Source: Pseudomonadota bacterium
GTDB taxonomy: Bacteria; Pseudomonadota; Gammaproteobacteria; Burkholderiales; Thiobacillaceae
Reading direction: 5' to 3'
DNA length: 64,000 bases
Assembly: GCA_021826065.1 (NCBI GenBank)
Contig: JAKADY010000004.1
Location: 46,087 to 110,086, forward strand
Both the position numbers and the translations under genes were made by a program. The notes beneath the pieces are model-generated. The model was not told the origin of the DNA and made no database searches. It worked only from the letters and a program-made list of their open reading frames with translations. The number at the start of each line of letters is the position of its first letter. The stretch's first letter is position 1. Below, in pieces: positions 41,782 to 51,948 of this stretch.

Positions 41782-44489
41782 CCCCGCTGACGCAGGCTGC
41801 GCACCACCGCCTTCTCCGCCTCGACGGCAAGCAGCACGATCAGGCCGAAGGCGAGGATGCGGCCCCAGGCCGCAGCGTCCAGTGCGGCGGTGTGGAACAG
41901 GGCCTGCATGGGCGGCGCATAGGTGAAGGCGAGCTGCAGCGCAGCCAGGGCGGCGATGGCCACCCACACCCAGCGGTTGCCGGTGAGTCCCTCCCAGGAG
42001 AGCACGGGGTTGACGAGACGGCGACAGTTGAAGAGGTAGAACACCTCGCCCAGCATGAGCAGGTTGACGGTGGCGGTGCGCGCCACCTCCAGGCTCGCCC
42101 CCCGCTCGAGTTCCCACAGGAACAGGCCCAGGCTGCCGCTGACCAGGAGGGCGGAGACGAAGGCCACGCGCCAGAGCATGAATGGGGTGAGGATGGGCTC
42201 GGTGGGCGGGCGCGGTGGCCGGCGCATGATGTCGGCTTCAGCCGGCTCGAAGGCGAGCGCCAGGGCCAGGGTGACAGCCGTGACCATGTTCACCCAGAGG
42301 ATCTGTACCGGGGTGATAGGCAGCTGCTGCAAGCCCAGGACGATGGCCGCCACCAGCACACCGGCTTGACCACCATTGGTGGGGAGGATGAAGACGATGG
42401 CCTTGCGGATGTTGTCGTAGATGCGCCGGCCCTCTTCCACCGCGGCGGCAATGGTGGCGAAGTTGTCGTCGGCGAGCACGATCTCGGCCGCCTCCTTGGC
42501 CGCCTCGGTGCCCTTCATCCCCATGGCCACGCCCACATCGGCGCGCTTCAAGGCGGGGGCGTCGTTGACCCCGTCGCCGGTCATGGCCACCACCTGGCCC
42601 TCGGCCTGAAGGGCCTCGACCAGGCGCAGTTTGTGTTCGGGGCTGGCACGGGCGAAGATTTCATTATCCAAGGCGGCGCGGCGCAACTGCGCGGCGTCCA
42701 TGCCCTCCAGCGCGCTGCCGGTCACGGCATGGATCTCGTCGGCCAGCCCGAGCTGCGCGCCGATGGCGCTGGCGGTGGCGGCATGGTCGCCGGTGATCAT
42801 CTTCACCCGGATGCCAGCCGTGCGGCAGTCGGCCACCGCCCGGATCGCCTCCTCACGCGGCGGGTCGGCGATGCCGACGACCGCCAGCAGGGTAAAGTCG
42901 CCGGCCTCGACCTCGGCAAAAGAGAGCACGCGCTGATCCGCCGCGGCCGTTTTGACCGCCAGGGCGAGCAGCCGCATGCCGCGCGCGGCGATGTCCTGCA
43001 TGGCCGTGTGCCAACGCTCGGCGTCGAGGGGCTCATCCCCTTGTGCCATGCGCTGCCGGCTGCACAGGGCCAGGACCCGCTCCGGCGCGCCTTTGAGCGC
43101 GATCCAGCCACGGCCGGTGTGGTCGTGGTGCAGGGTGGCCATGAAGCGGTGCTCGGACTCGAAGGGGATGACGTCGGTGCGCGGCCAGGCCTCGGCCTCG
43201 TATTTCGGGTCGAGGCCGGCCTTGAGCGCCAGGGTCACCAGCGCCCCCTCGGTGGGATCGCCGTTGAGCCGCCAGGTCTCGCCCTCGGGCTCCAGCGAGG
43301 CGTCGTTGCAGAGCAGGGCCACGCGCGCCGCCTCGCGCAGGACGGGGTGGGCATCGACCGCCGCCTCGACACCAGCGAGCGTGAAGCCGCCATGCGGCGC
43401 GTAGCCGACGCCGGTGACGGCGAACTCGTGCTCGGCGGTGAGCAAGGCCTGCACGGTCATCTCGTTGCGCGTCAACGTGCCGGTCTTGTCCGAGCAGATC
43501 ACCGTGACCGATCCCAGGGCCTCCACCGCCGGCAGCCGGCGCACGATGGCGCGGCGTCGCGCCATGGCCTGCACGCCCAGGGCCAGGGTGATGGTGAGGA
43601 TGGCCGGCAGCCCCTCGGGGATGGCCGCCACGGCCAAGCCCACGGCGGCGAGGAACATCTCGCCTGCCGAGTAGTCGCGCACCAGGGTGCCGAAGGCGAA
43701 GGTCGCCGCCGCGACACTCAGGATCACCCAAGTCAGCAGGTAGCCGAAGTGCGCGAGCTTGCGCAGCAGCGGGGTCTCGATTCTCTCGACCTCGGTCAGC
43801 ATACGGCTGATGCGGCCGATCTCGGTTTGGCTGCCGGTGGCCACCACCACGCCAGTGGCCTGGCCATAGGTGACCAGGGTGCCCGACCAGGCCATACTGG
43901 CACGGTCGCCCAGGGGGGCCGCCGCAGGCACCGGGTCCACCTGTTTTTCCACCGCCACCGATTCGCCGGTCAGTGCCGCCTCCTCCACCTTGAGGCTCTT
44001 GACCTCGATGAGCCGCAGGTCGGCCGGCACGCGATCGCCGGAGACGAGGAAGACGATGTCGCCGGGCACGAGCTCCGCCGCGTCGATCTCCTGCCGGCGG
44101 CCATCCCTGAGGACCTGGGCATGCGGCGAGAGCATGCCACGGATGGCGGCCAGTGCCTCTTCGGCCTTGCCCTCCTGGATGAAGCCGATCACCGCGTTGA
44201 CGACCACCACACCCAGGATCACCAGGCTGTCTACGAAATGGCCCATGAGCGCGGTGATCACGGCGGCGGCCAGCAGGACGTAGATCAGAACGTTGTGGAA
44301 CTGCAACAGGAAGCGCACGAGGGGGCCGCGCGTCTTGGGCGGTGGCAGCACGTTACGGCCGTGGCGGGCGAGCCGCGCGGTGACCTCGGCGCTGCTGAGC
44401 CCCTGGCGCGTGGTCTGCAGTGCCTGCAAGACGGCATCGACCGGGCGGTCGTGCCAGGTGGGGTTGGACGCGGGTCGTTCGGTGGTCAT
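41778..44489 (-). CDS. P2-type cation-transporting ATPase
   Basis: About 903 residues. Features in order: N-terminal cation ATPase domain (HDRPVDAVLQALQTTRQGLS), actuator domain with TGES (ALTGESVAVEKQ), membrane helix 4 with IPEGLPAILTI, phosphorylation site DKTGTLTRNE, HAD hinge TGDGVNDAPALKRADVG, and a C-terminal helix bundle (cation ATPase C). IPEGLP resembles bacterial and plant P2A/P2B calcium pumps, so Ca2+ or Mn2+ export is likely; the ion is not proved. I start at MTTERPASNPTWHD; an upstream in-frame ATG adds 23 unlikely residues. Confidence 0.92.
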   Translation of the reverse strand: MTTERPASNPTWHDRPVDAVLQALQTTRQGLSSAEVTARLARHGRNVLPPPKTRGPLVRFLLQFHNVLIYVLLAAAVITALMGHFVDSLVILGVVVVNAVIGFIQEGKAEEALAAIRGMLSPHAQVLRDGRRQEIDAAELVPGDIVFLVSGDRVPADLRLIEVKSLKVEEAALTGESVAVEKQVDPVPAAAPLGDRASMAWSGTLVTYGQATGVVVATGSQTEIGRISRMLTEVERIETPLLRKLAHFGYLLTWVILSVAAATFAFGTLVRDYSAGEMFLAAVGLAVAAIPEGLPAILTITLALGVQAMARRRAIVRRLPAVEALGSVTVICSDKTGTLTRNEMTVQALLTAEHEFAVTGVGYAPHGGFTLAGVEAAVDAHPVLREAARVALLCNDASLEPEGETWRLNGDPTEGALVTLALKAGLDPKYEAEAWPRTDVIPFESEHRFMATLHHDHTGRGWIALKGAPERVLALCSRQRMAQGDEPLDAERWHTAMQDIAARGMRLLALAVKTAAADQRVLSFAEVEAGDFTLLAVVGIADPPREEAIRAVADCRTAGIRVKMITGDHAATASAIGAQLGLADEIHAVTGSALEGMDAAQLRRAALDNEIFARASPEHKLRLVEALQAEGQVVAMTGDGVNDAPALKRADVGVAMGMKGTEAAKEAAEIVLADDNFATIAAAVEEGRRIYDNIRKAIVFILPTNGGQAGVLVAAIVLGLQQLPITPVQILWVNMVTAVTLALALAFEPAEADIMRRPPRPPTEPILTPFMLWRVAFVSALLVSGSLGLFLWELERGASLEVARTATVNLLMLGEVFYLFNCRRLVNPVLSWEGLTGNRWVWVAIAALAALQLAFTYAPPMQALFHTAALDAAAWGRILAFGLIVLLAVEAEKAVVRSLRQRG

Positions 44490-44599
44490 GGTAATGCCAT
44501 CAGCGTGGTTTTTATTTTGTGACAAAAAAATTGGGTTGGCATTCCCCGGTTGCCCCACACGCCAGCCTCACGGCGTCGCTTTGCGTAGAGCGACTGCAG

Positions 44600-44621
44600 T
44601 CGCGACGCTCGTCGCGCCTAC
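44600..44621. repeat. REP-like element, third copy
   Basis: Same pattern as 28917-28964: TCGCGAC, three bases, CGTCGC, G, CCTAC. It is preceded by the perfect palindrome GCGACTGCAGTCGC (44590-44603), with which it overlaps. It lies in the 174-bp gap between the phosphoketolase gene end and the ATPase gene start; no gene there. Confidence 0.6.
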
Positions 44622-44663
44622 CCCACCTTTGGGCGTGTTCGTGAGGGTCTCGGGCTGACCGGT

Positions 44664-47036
44664 TCAGAACGGCCAGTGCCAGTCGGCCAGCTCGGGCGGA
44701 TCGATACCGTGCGTGTGGGCGAAGCGCACGCAGTCGATGCGCCGGTCGCGCAGGGCTTCCTTCACATGCGCGCCACGCACGCGCAGGGCCGGCACCCGGT
44801 CGATGGCGTCGATGGCCAGGCTGAAGCGGTCGATCTCGTTTTCGATGGCCAGCTCCAGCGGCGTGTTGATGCTGCCCTTCTCCTTGTAGCCGCGCACGTG
44901 CAGGTTGCGGTGGTTGCTGCGTCGGTAGCTCAGGCGGTGGATCAGCCAGGGGTAGCCGTGGAAGTTGAACAGGATGGGGCGGTCGGTCGTGAACAGGCTG
45001 TCGAAGTCCCGGTCGGGCAGCCCATGCGGGTGTTCGCTGGGCTGGGTCATACAAAAGAGGTCCACCACGTTGATGAAGCGGATCTTGAGCTCCGGGAAGT
45101 GCTCGCGCAGCAGGGCGGTTGCGGCCAGCGCCTCCTGGGTGGGGATGTCGCCGCAGGCGGCCATCACCAGGTCGGGCTCGGCGCCCTGGTCGTTGCTGGC
45201 CCAGTCCCAGATGCCGATGCCCTTGATGCAATGGCGGATGGCGGCGTCCATGTCCAGGTACTGCAGATGGTTCTGCTTGTCGCAGACGATCACATTGACC
45301 CGGTCGTGGCTCTTCAGGCAGTGATCGGCCACCGCCAGCAGGCAATTGGCATCCGGCGGCAGGTAGATGCGGGTCACGCTGGGCCGTTTGTTGACGACGA
45401 GATCGAGGAAGCCGGGGTCCTGGTGGGTGAAGCCGTTGTGGTCCTGGCGCCAGACCGTGGAGGTGATGAGCAGGTTCACCGAGGCGATGGGGGCCCGCCA
45501 GGGCAGTTCCTGGCTGATCGCCAGCCACTTGGCGTGCTGGTTGAACATGGAGTCGATGACGTGCACGAAGGCCTCGTAGGTGGCTAGGAAACCATGCCGG
45601 CCGGTGAGCACATAGCCCTCGTACCAACCCTCCAGGGTGTGCTCGGAAAGCATTTCCAAGACCCGCCCGTCGGGCGAGAGTGCGCCGCCATCGGCGTCCT
45701 CCGGCAGGGTTTCCAGCAGCCACAGCTTCTGACTCGCCTCATACACTGCATCGAGCCGGTTGGAGGTGGTCTCGTCGGGTCCGAACAGGCGGAAGTTGTC
45801 GGGGTTGCGGCGCAGGGTGTCGCGCAGCAGCGCACCCAGGGGGCGGGTGTTCTGGGCGCGGCTGCGCGCCGGCCGCTCGACCGCCACGGCATAGTCGTGG
45901 AAATCGGGCAGCCGCAGGTCGCGCCGCAGCAGCCCGCCGTTGGCATGCGGATTGGCGCTCATGCGCCGGCTGCCCGTGGGGGAGAGCGCGCGCAGTTCGG
46001 GCTTGAGATGGCCCTCGGCGTCGAACAGCGCTTCCGGGTGGTAGCTGCGCAACCAGGACTCCAACGCGCCGATCAGTTCCGGCCGCGCGTGCAGATTGGC
46101 CAGGGGCACCTGATGCGAGCGCCAGCTCCCCTCCACGCGATGTCCATCGACCTCTTTGGGACCGGTCCAGCCCTTGGGCGTGCGCAGCACGATCATCGGC
46201 CAGTGCGCACGGCGGGCGATACCGCTTTGCCGCGCCTGCTGCTGGATGCTGCGGATCTCGGCGAGACAGTCCTCCAACGCGGCGGCCATGGCCTGGTGCA
46301 TGGCCATGGGTTCCTCACCCTCGACGAAGCGGGGACGCCAGCCATACCCCGTGAGCAGCCGCTCCAGCTCTGCGCGCGGGATGCGGGCGAGCAGGGTGGG
46401 GTTGTTGATCTTGTAGCCGTTCAGGTGCAGGATGGGCAACACGGCACCGTCACGAATGGGGTTCAAAAACTTGCCGGAGTGCCAGCTGGTGGCCAGTGGC
46501 CCGGTCTCCGCCTCACCGTCGCCCACCGCCACGGCGACGATCAGGTCCGGATTGTCGAAGGCGGCCCCCGCGCCGTGCGAGAGCGAGTAGCCCAGCTCGC
46601 CACCCTCGTGGATGGAACCCGGCAGTTCCGGCGTGCAGTGGCTGCCGATGCCACCGGGGAAGGAGAAGCGGCGGAAGAGCTGGCGCAGCCCCTCGACGTC
46701 CTCGCTCACCTCGGGATAGACCTCGGAATAGGTCCCCTCCAGATAGACCGGTGCGATCACGCCCGGCGCCCCGTGTCCGGGACCGGCCAGAAAGATCATG
46801 TTGAGGTCGTGCGTGCGGATGAGCCGGTTCAGGTGTGTATAGATGAAGGCCAGCCCCGGGCTCGAGCCCCAGTGCCCGAGCAGCCGCGGCTTGATGTGCT
46901 CCGGTTTGAGCGGCTCGGCGAGCAGGGGATTGTCACGCAGATAGATCATGCCGACGGCCAGGTAGTTGCAGGCCCGCCACCAGGCATCCAGGCGGGTCAG
47001 GCTGTCGCCGTCCAGGGGCGTTGCGATTGGGTCCAT
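44664..47036 (-). CDS. xfp: xylulose-5-phosphate/fructose-6-phosphate phosphoketolase
   Basis: Thiamine-diphosphate enzyme splitting xylulose 5-P or fructose 6-P into acetyl phosphate plus an aldose phosphate. 790 residues, usual length. Thiamine-binding [52 protein letters not shown] and [15 protein letters not shown] are all characteristic. In this window it would feed acetyl phosphate next to acs. No ackA or pta is in view. Confidence 0.95.
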   Translation of the reverse strand: MDPIATPLDGDSLTRLDAWWRACNYLAVGMIYLRDNPLLAEPLKPEHIKPRLLGHWGSSPGLAFIYTHLNRLIRTHDLNMIFLAGPGHGAPGVIAPVYLEGTYSEVYPEVSEDVEGLRQLFRRFSFPGGIGSHCTPELPGSIHEGGELGYSLSHGAGAAFDNPDLIVAVAVGDGEAETGPLATSWHSGKFLNPIRDGAVLPILHLNGYKINNPTLLARIPRAELERLLTGYGWRPRFVEGEEPMAMHQAMAAALEDCLAEIRSIQQQARQSGIARRAHWPMIVLRTPKGWTGPKEVDGHRVEGSWRSHQVPLANLHARPELIGALESWLRSYHPEALFDAEGHLKPELRALSPTGSRRMSANPHANGGLLRRDLRLPDFHDYAVAVERPARSRAQNTRPLGALLRDTLRRNPDNFRLFGPDETTSNRLDAVYEASQKLWLLETLPEDADGGALSPDGRVLEMLSEHTLEGWYEGYVLTGRHGFLATYEAFVHVIDSMFNQHAKWLAISQELPWRAPIASVNLLITSTVWRQDHNGFTHQDPGFLDLVVNKRPSVTRIYLPPDANCLLAVADHCLKSHDRVNVIVCDKQNHLQYLDMDAAIRHCIKGIGIWDWASNDQGAEPDLVMAACGDIPTQEALAATALLREHFPELKIRFINVVDLFCMTQPSEHPHGLPDRDFDSLFTTDRPILFNFHGYPWLIHRLSYRRSNHRNLHVRGYKEKGSINTPLELAIENEIDRFSLAIDAIDRVPALRVRGAHVKEALRDRRIDCVRFAHTHGIDPPELADWHWPF

Positions 47037-47091
47037 CGGCGTCTCCTCAGGGTTGCACGATTCAGCTTAGACCGTCGATATGACAATCCGG

Positions 47092-48180
47092 CTACTCGGT
47101 CTGCGGGCTGGCCACCCGCACACCCAGCCAGCGCAGGGCGCACTCCGTCGTGGCAGGGGGGCCGGCCGTGCAGTCGCGGATCACCGGCTCGGGCTCCATG
47201 CACTCGCAGTACAGGCGCTCAACCGGTGTCAGCGTGGCGATGTCGAGACGCCCCGCGCGCCATTGTTCGAGCAGACGCTGCATGAGGGCGTCACGCGGCT
47301 GCGCCGGGGTGCGCGCGTCCAGCCGCAGGTAGTACATGGTGCGTGGCGGGTAGCCGTTGCGCTGCCGCACCGGGTTCTCGTAACGCGCCACCGTCAGCGC
47401 CTCGCCCAGGGGGGTGCCGGCGCTCCTGGCGTCGCCGTAGCGGGTGTGGCCGAACTCGTGCGACAGCACGGCATGCGGGTCCACCAGCTCGTCGCTCAAG
47501 GTGAAGTGACAGCGTAGCCCGTGCAGGCCCAGGCGTATGCTGGCGTTGGCGGCCATGGCACCGCGGCCGTCATGGGCGTAGATGCGGAACAGGACGGCAT
47601 CCTGGGCGAACAGGCCGGACTCGCTGAGTCCGCCGGTGATCAGCTCGGACAGCCGCACAGGCTGCCCCGCATCGCGCCGGGCCTCCCACAGGGCGGTGTC
47701 GTAGGCGAGATAGCCCTTGTTGAACAGGCGCAGCGTGTCGTCGGCCATCTCCCGAAACCACACCGCGCCCGCATCAGAGAGGGCGAAGCGGGCCAGCAAG
47801 GCGATCTGTTCGGGCGTGAGCGACAGGGCGATGGGCGGCGTGCTGCCCGGGACGGTGACGAGATTGAGCTTGTAGGCCAGGGCGAAGTGCTCCAGCCGGC
47901 GCGCCCGCTCCTCCTCGGCATCGGCCGGGGGATGCGTCCTGCGGCCAGCCAGTGGCCGGCCGTCGGGGCCGGGGAAGAGGATGATCTCACCGCCGGCCTG
48001 CCAGGGGGCGCGCAACTCCCGCTCCAGATCGACCGGACGGATGGACGCCGGCGGCAGATGGATCGCATCCGGCTGGGCGTGGACCGAAAGCCCCGCCTGC
48101 GCGACACAGGCAGCGGCGATGGCCCACCTGCGCGTCTTGTCACGGAGGGTGGAGAACAAGCTGGCACGCCTAGAAGACAT
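47092..48180 (-). CDS. exported HExxH putative metallopeptidase of unknown family
   Basis: About 362 residues with a signal peptide (about 1-35, ending VHA). A zinc-protease-like motif LSHEFGHTRYGD lies near residue 245. Five cysteines fall in the second half (C223 and the C-terminal cluster with YCECMEPEPVIRDC). Most of the protein matches nothing that I know. M91-type effector peptidases have a similar HExxH in a secreted protein, but the match is only to the motif. ATG 48180 is taken; ATG 48198 adds six residues. It is 42 bp downstream of the Mrp-type gene. Confidence 0.6.
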   Translation of the reverse strand: MSSRRASLFSTLRDKTRRWAIAAACVAQAGLSVHAQPDAIHLPPASIRPVDLERELRAPWQAGGEIILFPGPDGRPLAGRRTHPPADAEEERARRLEHFALAYKLNLVTVPGSTPPIALSLTPEQIALLARFALSDAGAVWFREMADDTLRLFNKGYLAYDTALWEARRDAGQPVRLSELITGGLSESGLFAQDAVLFRIYAHDGRGAMAANASIRLGLHGLRCHFTLSDELVDPHAVLSHEFGHTRYGDARSAGTPLGEALTVARYENPVRQRNGYPPRTMYYLRLDARTPAQPRDALMQRLLEQWRAGRLDIATLTPVERLYCECMEPEPVIRDCTAGPPATTECALRWLGVRVASPQTE

Positions 48181-48240
48181 GGACAAAAGATAGACCATGG
48201 ACCAGAAACCGCGTTTCCCTGCCAGGTCAGGGTGCGACGT

Positions 48241-49767
48241 TCAGCCCATCGCCTGATGCGGGTCGCGCAATCTCGCCAAGGCGCGGATCACCCGCTCGAC
48301 CGGCACGACGAGGTCCCCCGGCGGCACCACCGGCAGGCGCAAGCGCAGGAAGGCGGCGAGGCCGGCCAGGGCGAGGCCCAGCGCCATGGGCCAGAGGGCG
48401 GTGGCCATGAGCGGCGGGCTGGGGCCGCCCGCGGCGGCCCCTGCGGGCAGCAGGGCCCAGGGCAGGACGATGCCTGCCAGGGTCCAGGCAAGCCAGACCG
48501 GTGCTAGCCCGCCCGCCGCCCCTTTTCCTTGCAGTCGCGCGGCGAGCCACAGCAGCCGCGCCATGAGCAGCGTGGTCCCGGCCGCGGCGAGCGGCAGCAA
48601 GGCGGCGGCAGCCGCGGCCCAGAGCGGGGGGAGGTCCGTCAGACCCGCCTTGAGGGTGGTCTTGGCCAGCCAGCCCGAGGTCAGCGGCGCACCGGCCAGG
48701 GCCAGGGCGGGCAACGCAAGCCCCGCCAGCACCCAGAGGCGACCGCCGGCCTGCAGGGCCACGCCCGCACCCAGGAACAGCGCGCTCTTGGCGAGTGCAT
48801 GGTGCAGCGCATACAGCCCCACCGCCGGCAGCAGGAGCGGCCAGGATTGCGGGGCGACCAAACCCGCGCCCACGCCCAGGCTCATGAAGCCCATCTGGCT
48901 CACGCTGGAATAGGCCAGCACCACCTTGAGGTCGCGCTGGGTGAGCCCCAGCGCCACGCCATAGAACATGGCGAGCAGGCCCAGGGTCAGCAGCGCCGCC
49001 CCCGCCTCAGGGTAGGCAGCCTGGCCCAGGGGTAGGAAGCGCAGCCAGCCGAGCAGTCCGGCCTTGAGCATGACGCCGGAGAGCACCGCGCTGGCCGGCA
49101 CGGGGGCCACCGGGTGGGCGAGCGGCAGCCACAGGTGTAGCAGCGGCAGACCCACCTTGACCCCCAGCCCCGCCGTGACCAGGCCGACGGCCAGGGGCGA
49201 CGGGCTCGCCGCCCGGAGGTCGGCGACCAGGGGGCTACCGGCAGCATGGGCGGTCATCATGAGACCGGCGATCAGGGTCAGCTCGCCCAGCACCGCCATC
49301 ACGAGATAGATGCGCCCTGCCCGCCAGGCCTCGGCGGTGCTAGTGTGCACCACCAGGCCATAGGCGGCGAAGGTCATCAGCGCATAGGCGGTATAGAAGC
49401 TGGCGAGGTCCAGGGCGAGACAAAGCCCCAGATTGCCGGCCTGGGTGGCGAGGAAAAAGGCCCAGAACGCCGTCCGGCGGGCATCGTGCGCGAGATAGGC
49501 GCGCGCGTAGAGCCCCGCCGCCAGCCAGGTCAGGGCCGTGAAGAGCAGGAAGAGCCGCCCCGTCGCGTCCAGGCCCAGACGGGTGCCGAGCAACACGGAA
49601 GGCAGCTCCAACACCGCCGCTTCCGGCAGGACGGCGGCCGCCCACAGGGCGGGCAGCGGGGCGAGCGGCGCCAGCGCCTGGGCGAGCCGGCGGGTCCGGG
49701 CCGGCCACAGGGCCAGCAGCAGGGCGAGCGGCCATCCCAGGCTGGCAATGAGACTGGCGAGGATCAC
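48241..49767 (-). CDS. NuoL/NuoM-like proton-translocating subunit of a split Mrp complex
   Basis: 508 residues, 13-14 membrane helices, with the antiporter-like signature GLGVKVGLPLLHLWLPLAHPVAPVPASAVLSG in the middle, containing the conserved Lys of helix 7-8. A second KVVLAYSSVSQMGFMSLG block carries the conserved Lys/His region. I start at GTG 49767, overlapping the upstream gene's stop (GTGA). A longer open frame continues into that gene and is not used. It is the last gene of the Mrp-type cluster. Confidence 0.8.
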   Translation of the reverse strand: MILASLIASLGWPLALLLALWPARTRRLAQALAPLAPLPALWAAAVLPEAAVLELPSVLLGTRLGLDATGRLFLLFTALTWLAAGLYARAYLAHDARRTAFWAFFLATQAGNLGLCLALDLASFYTAYALMTFAAYGLVVHTSTAEAWRAGRIYLVMAVLGELTLIAGLMMTAHAAGSPLVADLRAASPSPLAVGLVTAGLGVKVGLPLLHLWLPLAHPVAPVPASAVLSGVMLKAGLLGWLRFLPLGQAAYPEAGAALLTLGLLAMFYGVALGLTQRDLKVVLAYSSVSQMGFMSLGVGAGLVAPQSWPLLLPAVGLYALHHALAKSALFLGAGVALQAGGRLWVLAGLALPALALAGAPLTSGWLAKTTLKAGLTDLPPLWAAAAAALLPLAAAGTTLLMARLLWLAARLQGKGAAGGLAPVWLAWTLAGIVLPWALLPAGAAAGGPSPPLMATALWPMALGLALAGLAAFLRLRLPVVPPGDLVVPVERVIRALARLRDPHQAMG

Positions 49768-51266
49768 TGCAGGTATTCGCGCGCGGCGATGAGTTTCGCC
49801 CAGGCCAACGGGCTCCAGACCGCCTCGGCGAACACCCCGGTGACAAGGACGGCAGCGGCGGTCACCAGCGGCGGTGCGAGCAGCAGCCAGCCCGTCTCGC
49901 GCCAGCCGTGCGCCGGTATGTGCTCGGCCGGCCAGGCGGCCGGCCGCGGCCGGAACCACAGGCGGTAGAGTATGGGCAGGAAATAGGCGGCGTTGAGCAG
50001 GCTGGAGGTCCACAGCACCGCCACCACCCAGTCCATGCCGGCCGCGAGCGCCCCCTCGCCCAGATACCACTTGCTCACATAACCGGCGGTGGGCGCCACG
50101 CCGATCATGCCGAAGGCGGCGATGCTAAAGGCGGCGGAGGTGAGCGGCATGCGCCGCCCGGCGCCGTCGAGCTCGCTCACCTTGTGCACCCCCAGGGTCT
50201 CGGCGTAGTTGCCGGCGGCGAAGAACAGGGTGATCTTCATGATGCCCTGGTGCACCAGGTGGACGAGCCCGCCGATGGTGCCCACCGGTCCGAACAGGGC
50301 CACCCCCAGGGCGATGTAGGAGACCTGGCTCACCGTGGAATAGGCCAGACGCTTCTTCAGGTCGTCCTGGGTCAGCGCCCGCAGGCTGCCCCAGACGATG
50401 GTGATGGCGGCGGCGATGGCGAGCGGCTCCAGCAGGCCGAGCGACTGCGCATACTCCACCCCATAGACCTCGTAGACGATGCGCACGATGCCGAAGGCCC
50501 CCGCCTTGACCACCGCCACCGCGTGCAGCAGGGCCGAGACCGGCGCCGGCGCGACCATCGCCTGCGGCAGCCAGCCGTGCAAGGGCACGATGGCCGCCTT
50601 GACCCCCACCCCGGCGATGAGCAGCAGGAAGACCACCTTGAGTTGGGCTTCGGCCTGCGGCCCCAGGGCGGCGACGCTGCCCCCGTGCACGAAATCCACC
50701 TGACCCATAAGGCCGTGCAGCCAGACGATGCCCGTCAACAACAGCGCCCCGCCCGCCAGGGTGTAGGCCAGGTACACCGTGCCACCGCGCATGGCCTGCG
50801 GCGTGCCGCGGTGTACCACCAGGGGAAAAGTGGACAGGGTGAGCAGCTCGTAGAAGACGAAGAAGGTGAAGAGATTGCCGGCCATGGCCAGGCCCACGGT
50901 GGCCGTCACGCACAGGCTGAAGAAGCCGAAGAAGCGGCTGCGGTGCGGCGAGTCCTCGAGGTAGCCAATGGCGTAGACGGTGGTGAACAGCCAGAGCACC
51001 GTCGACAGCGTGACGAACAGCAGGGCCAGGGCATCGGCCTTGAAGACGAGCTCCACACCGGGCAGCACGGTGTGGCGGAAGCCATATTCTTCGCCCGCAT
51101 CCACACCGACCAGCAGCATGATCACGAAGGCCAGCTTGGCCACCGCCCCCAGCAGGTTCAGGGCGCTGCGCAACCCCACACGCCGCTCGGGCAAGGCGAA
51201 GATGATGAGTCCAGGCAGCAGCGAGGAGACGATCACCGCCAGGGGCAGGGCTTCATTCGGGGTCAT
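49764..51266 (-). CDS. MrpD/NuoL-like proton-translocating subunit
   Basis: 500 residues, about 14 membrane helices. GVGVKAAIVPLHGWLPQAMVAPAPVSALLHAVAVVKAGAFG is the proton-antiporter family core and KKRLAYSTVSQVSYIALG the second conserved lysine block. It is read in the same direction as mnhD, from which it is separated by the toxin-antitoxin/MITE insertion. Together with the 48241-49767 gene it probably replaces the large MrpA subunit. Confidence 0.85.
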   Translation of the reverse strand: MTPNEALPLAVIVSSLLPGLIIFALPERRVGLRSALNLLGAVAKLAFVIMLLVGVDAGEEYGFRHTVLPGVELVFKADALALLFVTLSTVLWLFTTVYAIGYLEDSPHRSRFFGFFSLCVTATVGLAMAGNLFTFFVFYELLTLSTFPLVVHRGTPQAMRGGTVYLAYTLAGGALLLTGIVWLHGLMGQVDFVHGGSVAALGPQAEAQLKVVFLLLIAGVGVKAAIVPLHGWLPQAMVAPAPVSALLHAVAVVKAGAFGIVRIVYEVYGVEYAQSLGLLEPLAIAAAITIVWGSLRALTQDDLKKRLAYSTVSQVSYIALGVALFGPVGTIGGLVHLVHQGIMKITLFFAAGNYAETLGVHKVSELDGAGRRMPLTSAAFSIAAFGMIGVAPTAGYVSKWYLGEGALAAGMDWVVAVLWTSSLLNAAYFLPILYRLWFRPRPAAWPAEHIPAHGWRETGWLLLAPPLVTAAAVLVTGVFAEAVWSPLAWAKLIAAREYLQ

Positions 51267-51296
51267 GACGTGTGCGCGCCCGGTCCGGTGTCGCTA

Positions 51297-51542
51297 TTCA
51301 ACCTAAAAACCGCAGTTGAACGCGCCCGAAAGCGGGCTTGTACGCCCGGCTGGCAAGGCGCGACGACGCAGCAGGGTGGCTCCCTGCAAGGAGGAGCAAC
51401 GCAGCCAGACGGGCGTACAAGGCCGAAGGCGGGCGCGTAGTGTGTTCACCCTCTGGGAGAGGATGACCGGAGGCAAAAATCTCTTGCATCAGCAATCTGT
51501 TACGAAACCGTGAGAGCGGTCAACTGCGGTTTTTAGGTTCAA
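51297..51542. mobile_element. MITE-like element, 246 bp
   Basis: The terminal inverted repeats share AACCTAAAAACCGCAGTTGA (left end 51297-51319, right end 51520-51542), with one or two mismatches in the outermost and innermost bases. The interior is GC-rich, has an internal inverted repeat around TTGTACGCCCG and CGGGCGTACAA, and encodes nothing recognisable. It sits in the Mrp operon, and its right end supplies the stop codon of the broken toxin gene. Confidence 0.8.
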
Positions 51543-51939
51543 TTGTCCACCTCGGGCCAGAACTGGTTGAAATCGAAAGACAACTGCCGGTGATGGCGGA
51601 TCGACAACAAATAGACCTCTGCGCCGATGTGTGCGTACAGGATCACGTAATGCGTGTGATGTATTCACGGATGTCGCCGTCCGGCGCTAGACGCGCCAGC
51701 CGGGCTCTGAGCCGTTCGATCCAGGTTGCCGCCTCGGCCGAGTCCGGGCCACGGTTCAAAAAGGGACGGCCCAGTCGCGGGAAACGTTCCAGATTCGGCA
51801 AGACGGACTCGCTGAGCTCCGTTAGGAGATCCTCGTAAGCCTGCGGGACGTCGGCCTCATCGAGAAACGCCTCGACAATCTTCAGGTTGGCCTCGAAATT
51901 CGCGGTCAGATGGACGCGAACCTTACGCTCGGCGCTCAC
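51539..51939 (-). pseudogene. frameshifted RelE/ParE-type toxin
   Basis: The frame from 51939 reads 98 codons (NFEANLKIVEAFLDEADVPQ, LERFPRLGRPFL, DGDIREYITRIT, stop). Shifting by one base after REYIT continues the family pattern: HYVILYAHIGAEVYLLSIRH then HRQLSFDFNQFWPEVDN, stop at 51541-51539. One missing C in ACACGC(C)ATTAC would restore it. The stop lies inside the MITE terminal repeat, so the native end may also be altered. The toxin is probably dead. Confidence 0.75.
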
Positions 51940-51948
51940 CCTGATCCC

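Noticed and set aside
41892..44522. An 876-codon open frame on the plus strand.
   Set aside because: It lies antisense to the P-type ATPase gene, which has all family motifs. The plus-strand product is rich in Gly, His, Gln, Asp and Arg with no known domain, the usual shadow of GC-rich coding sequence.
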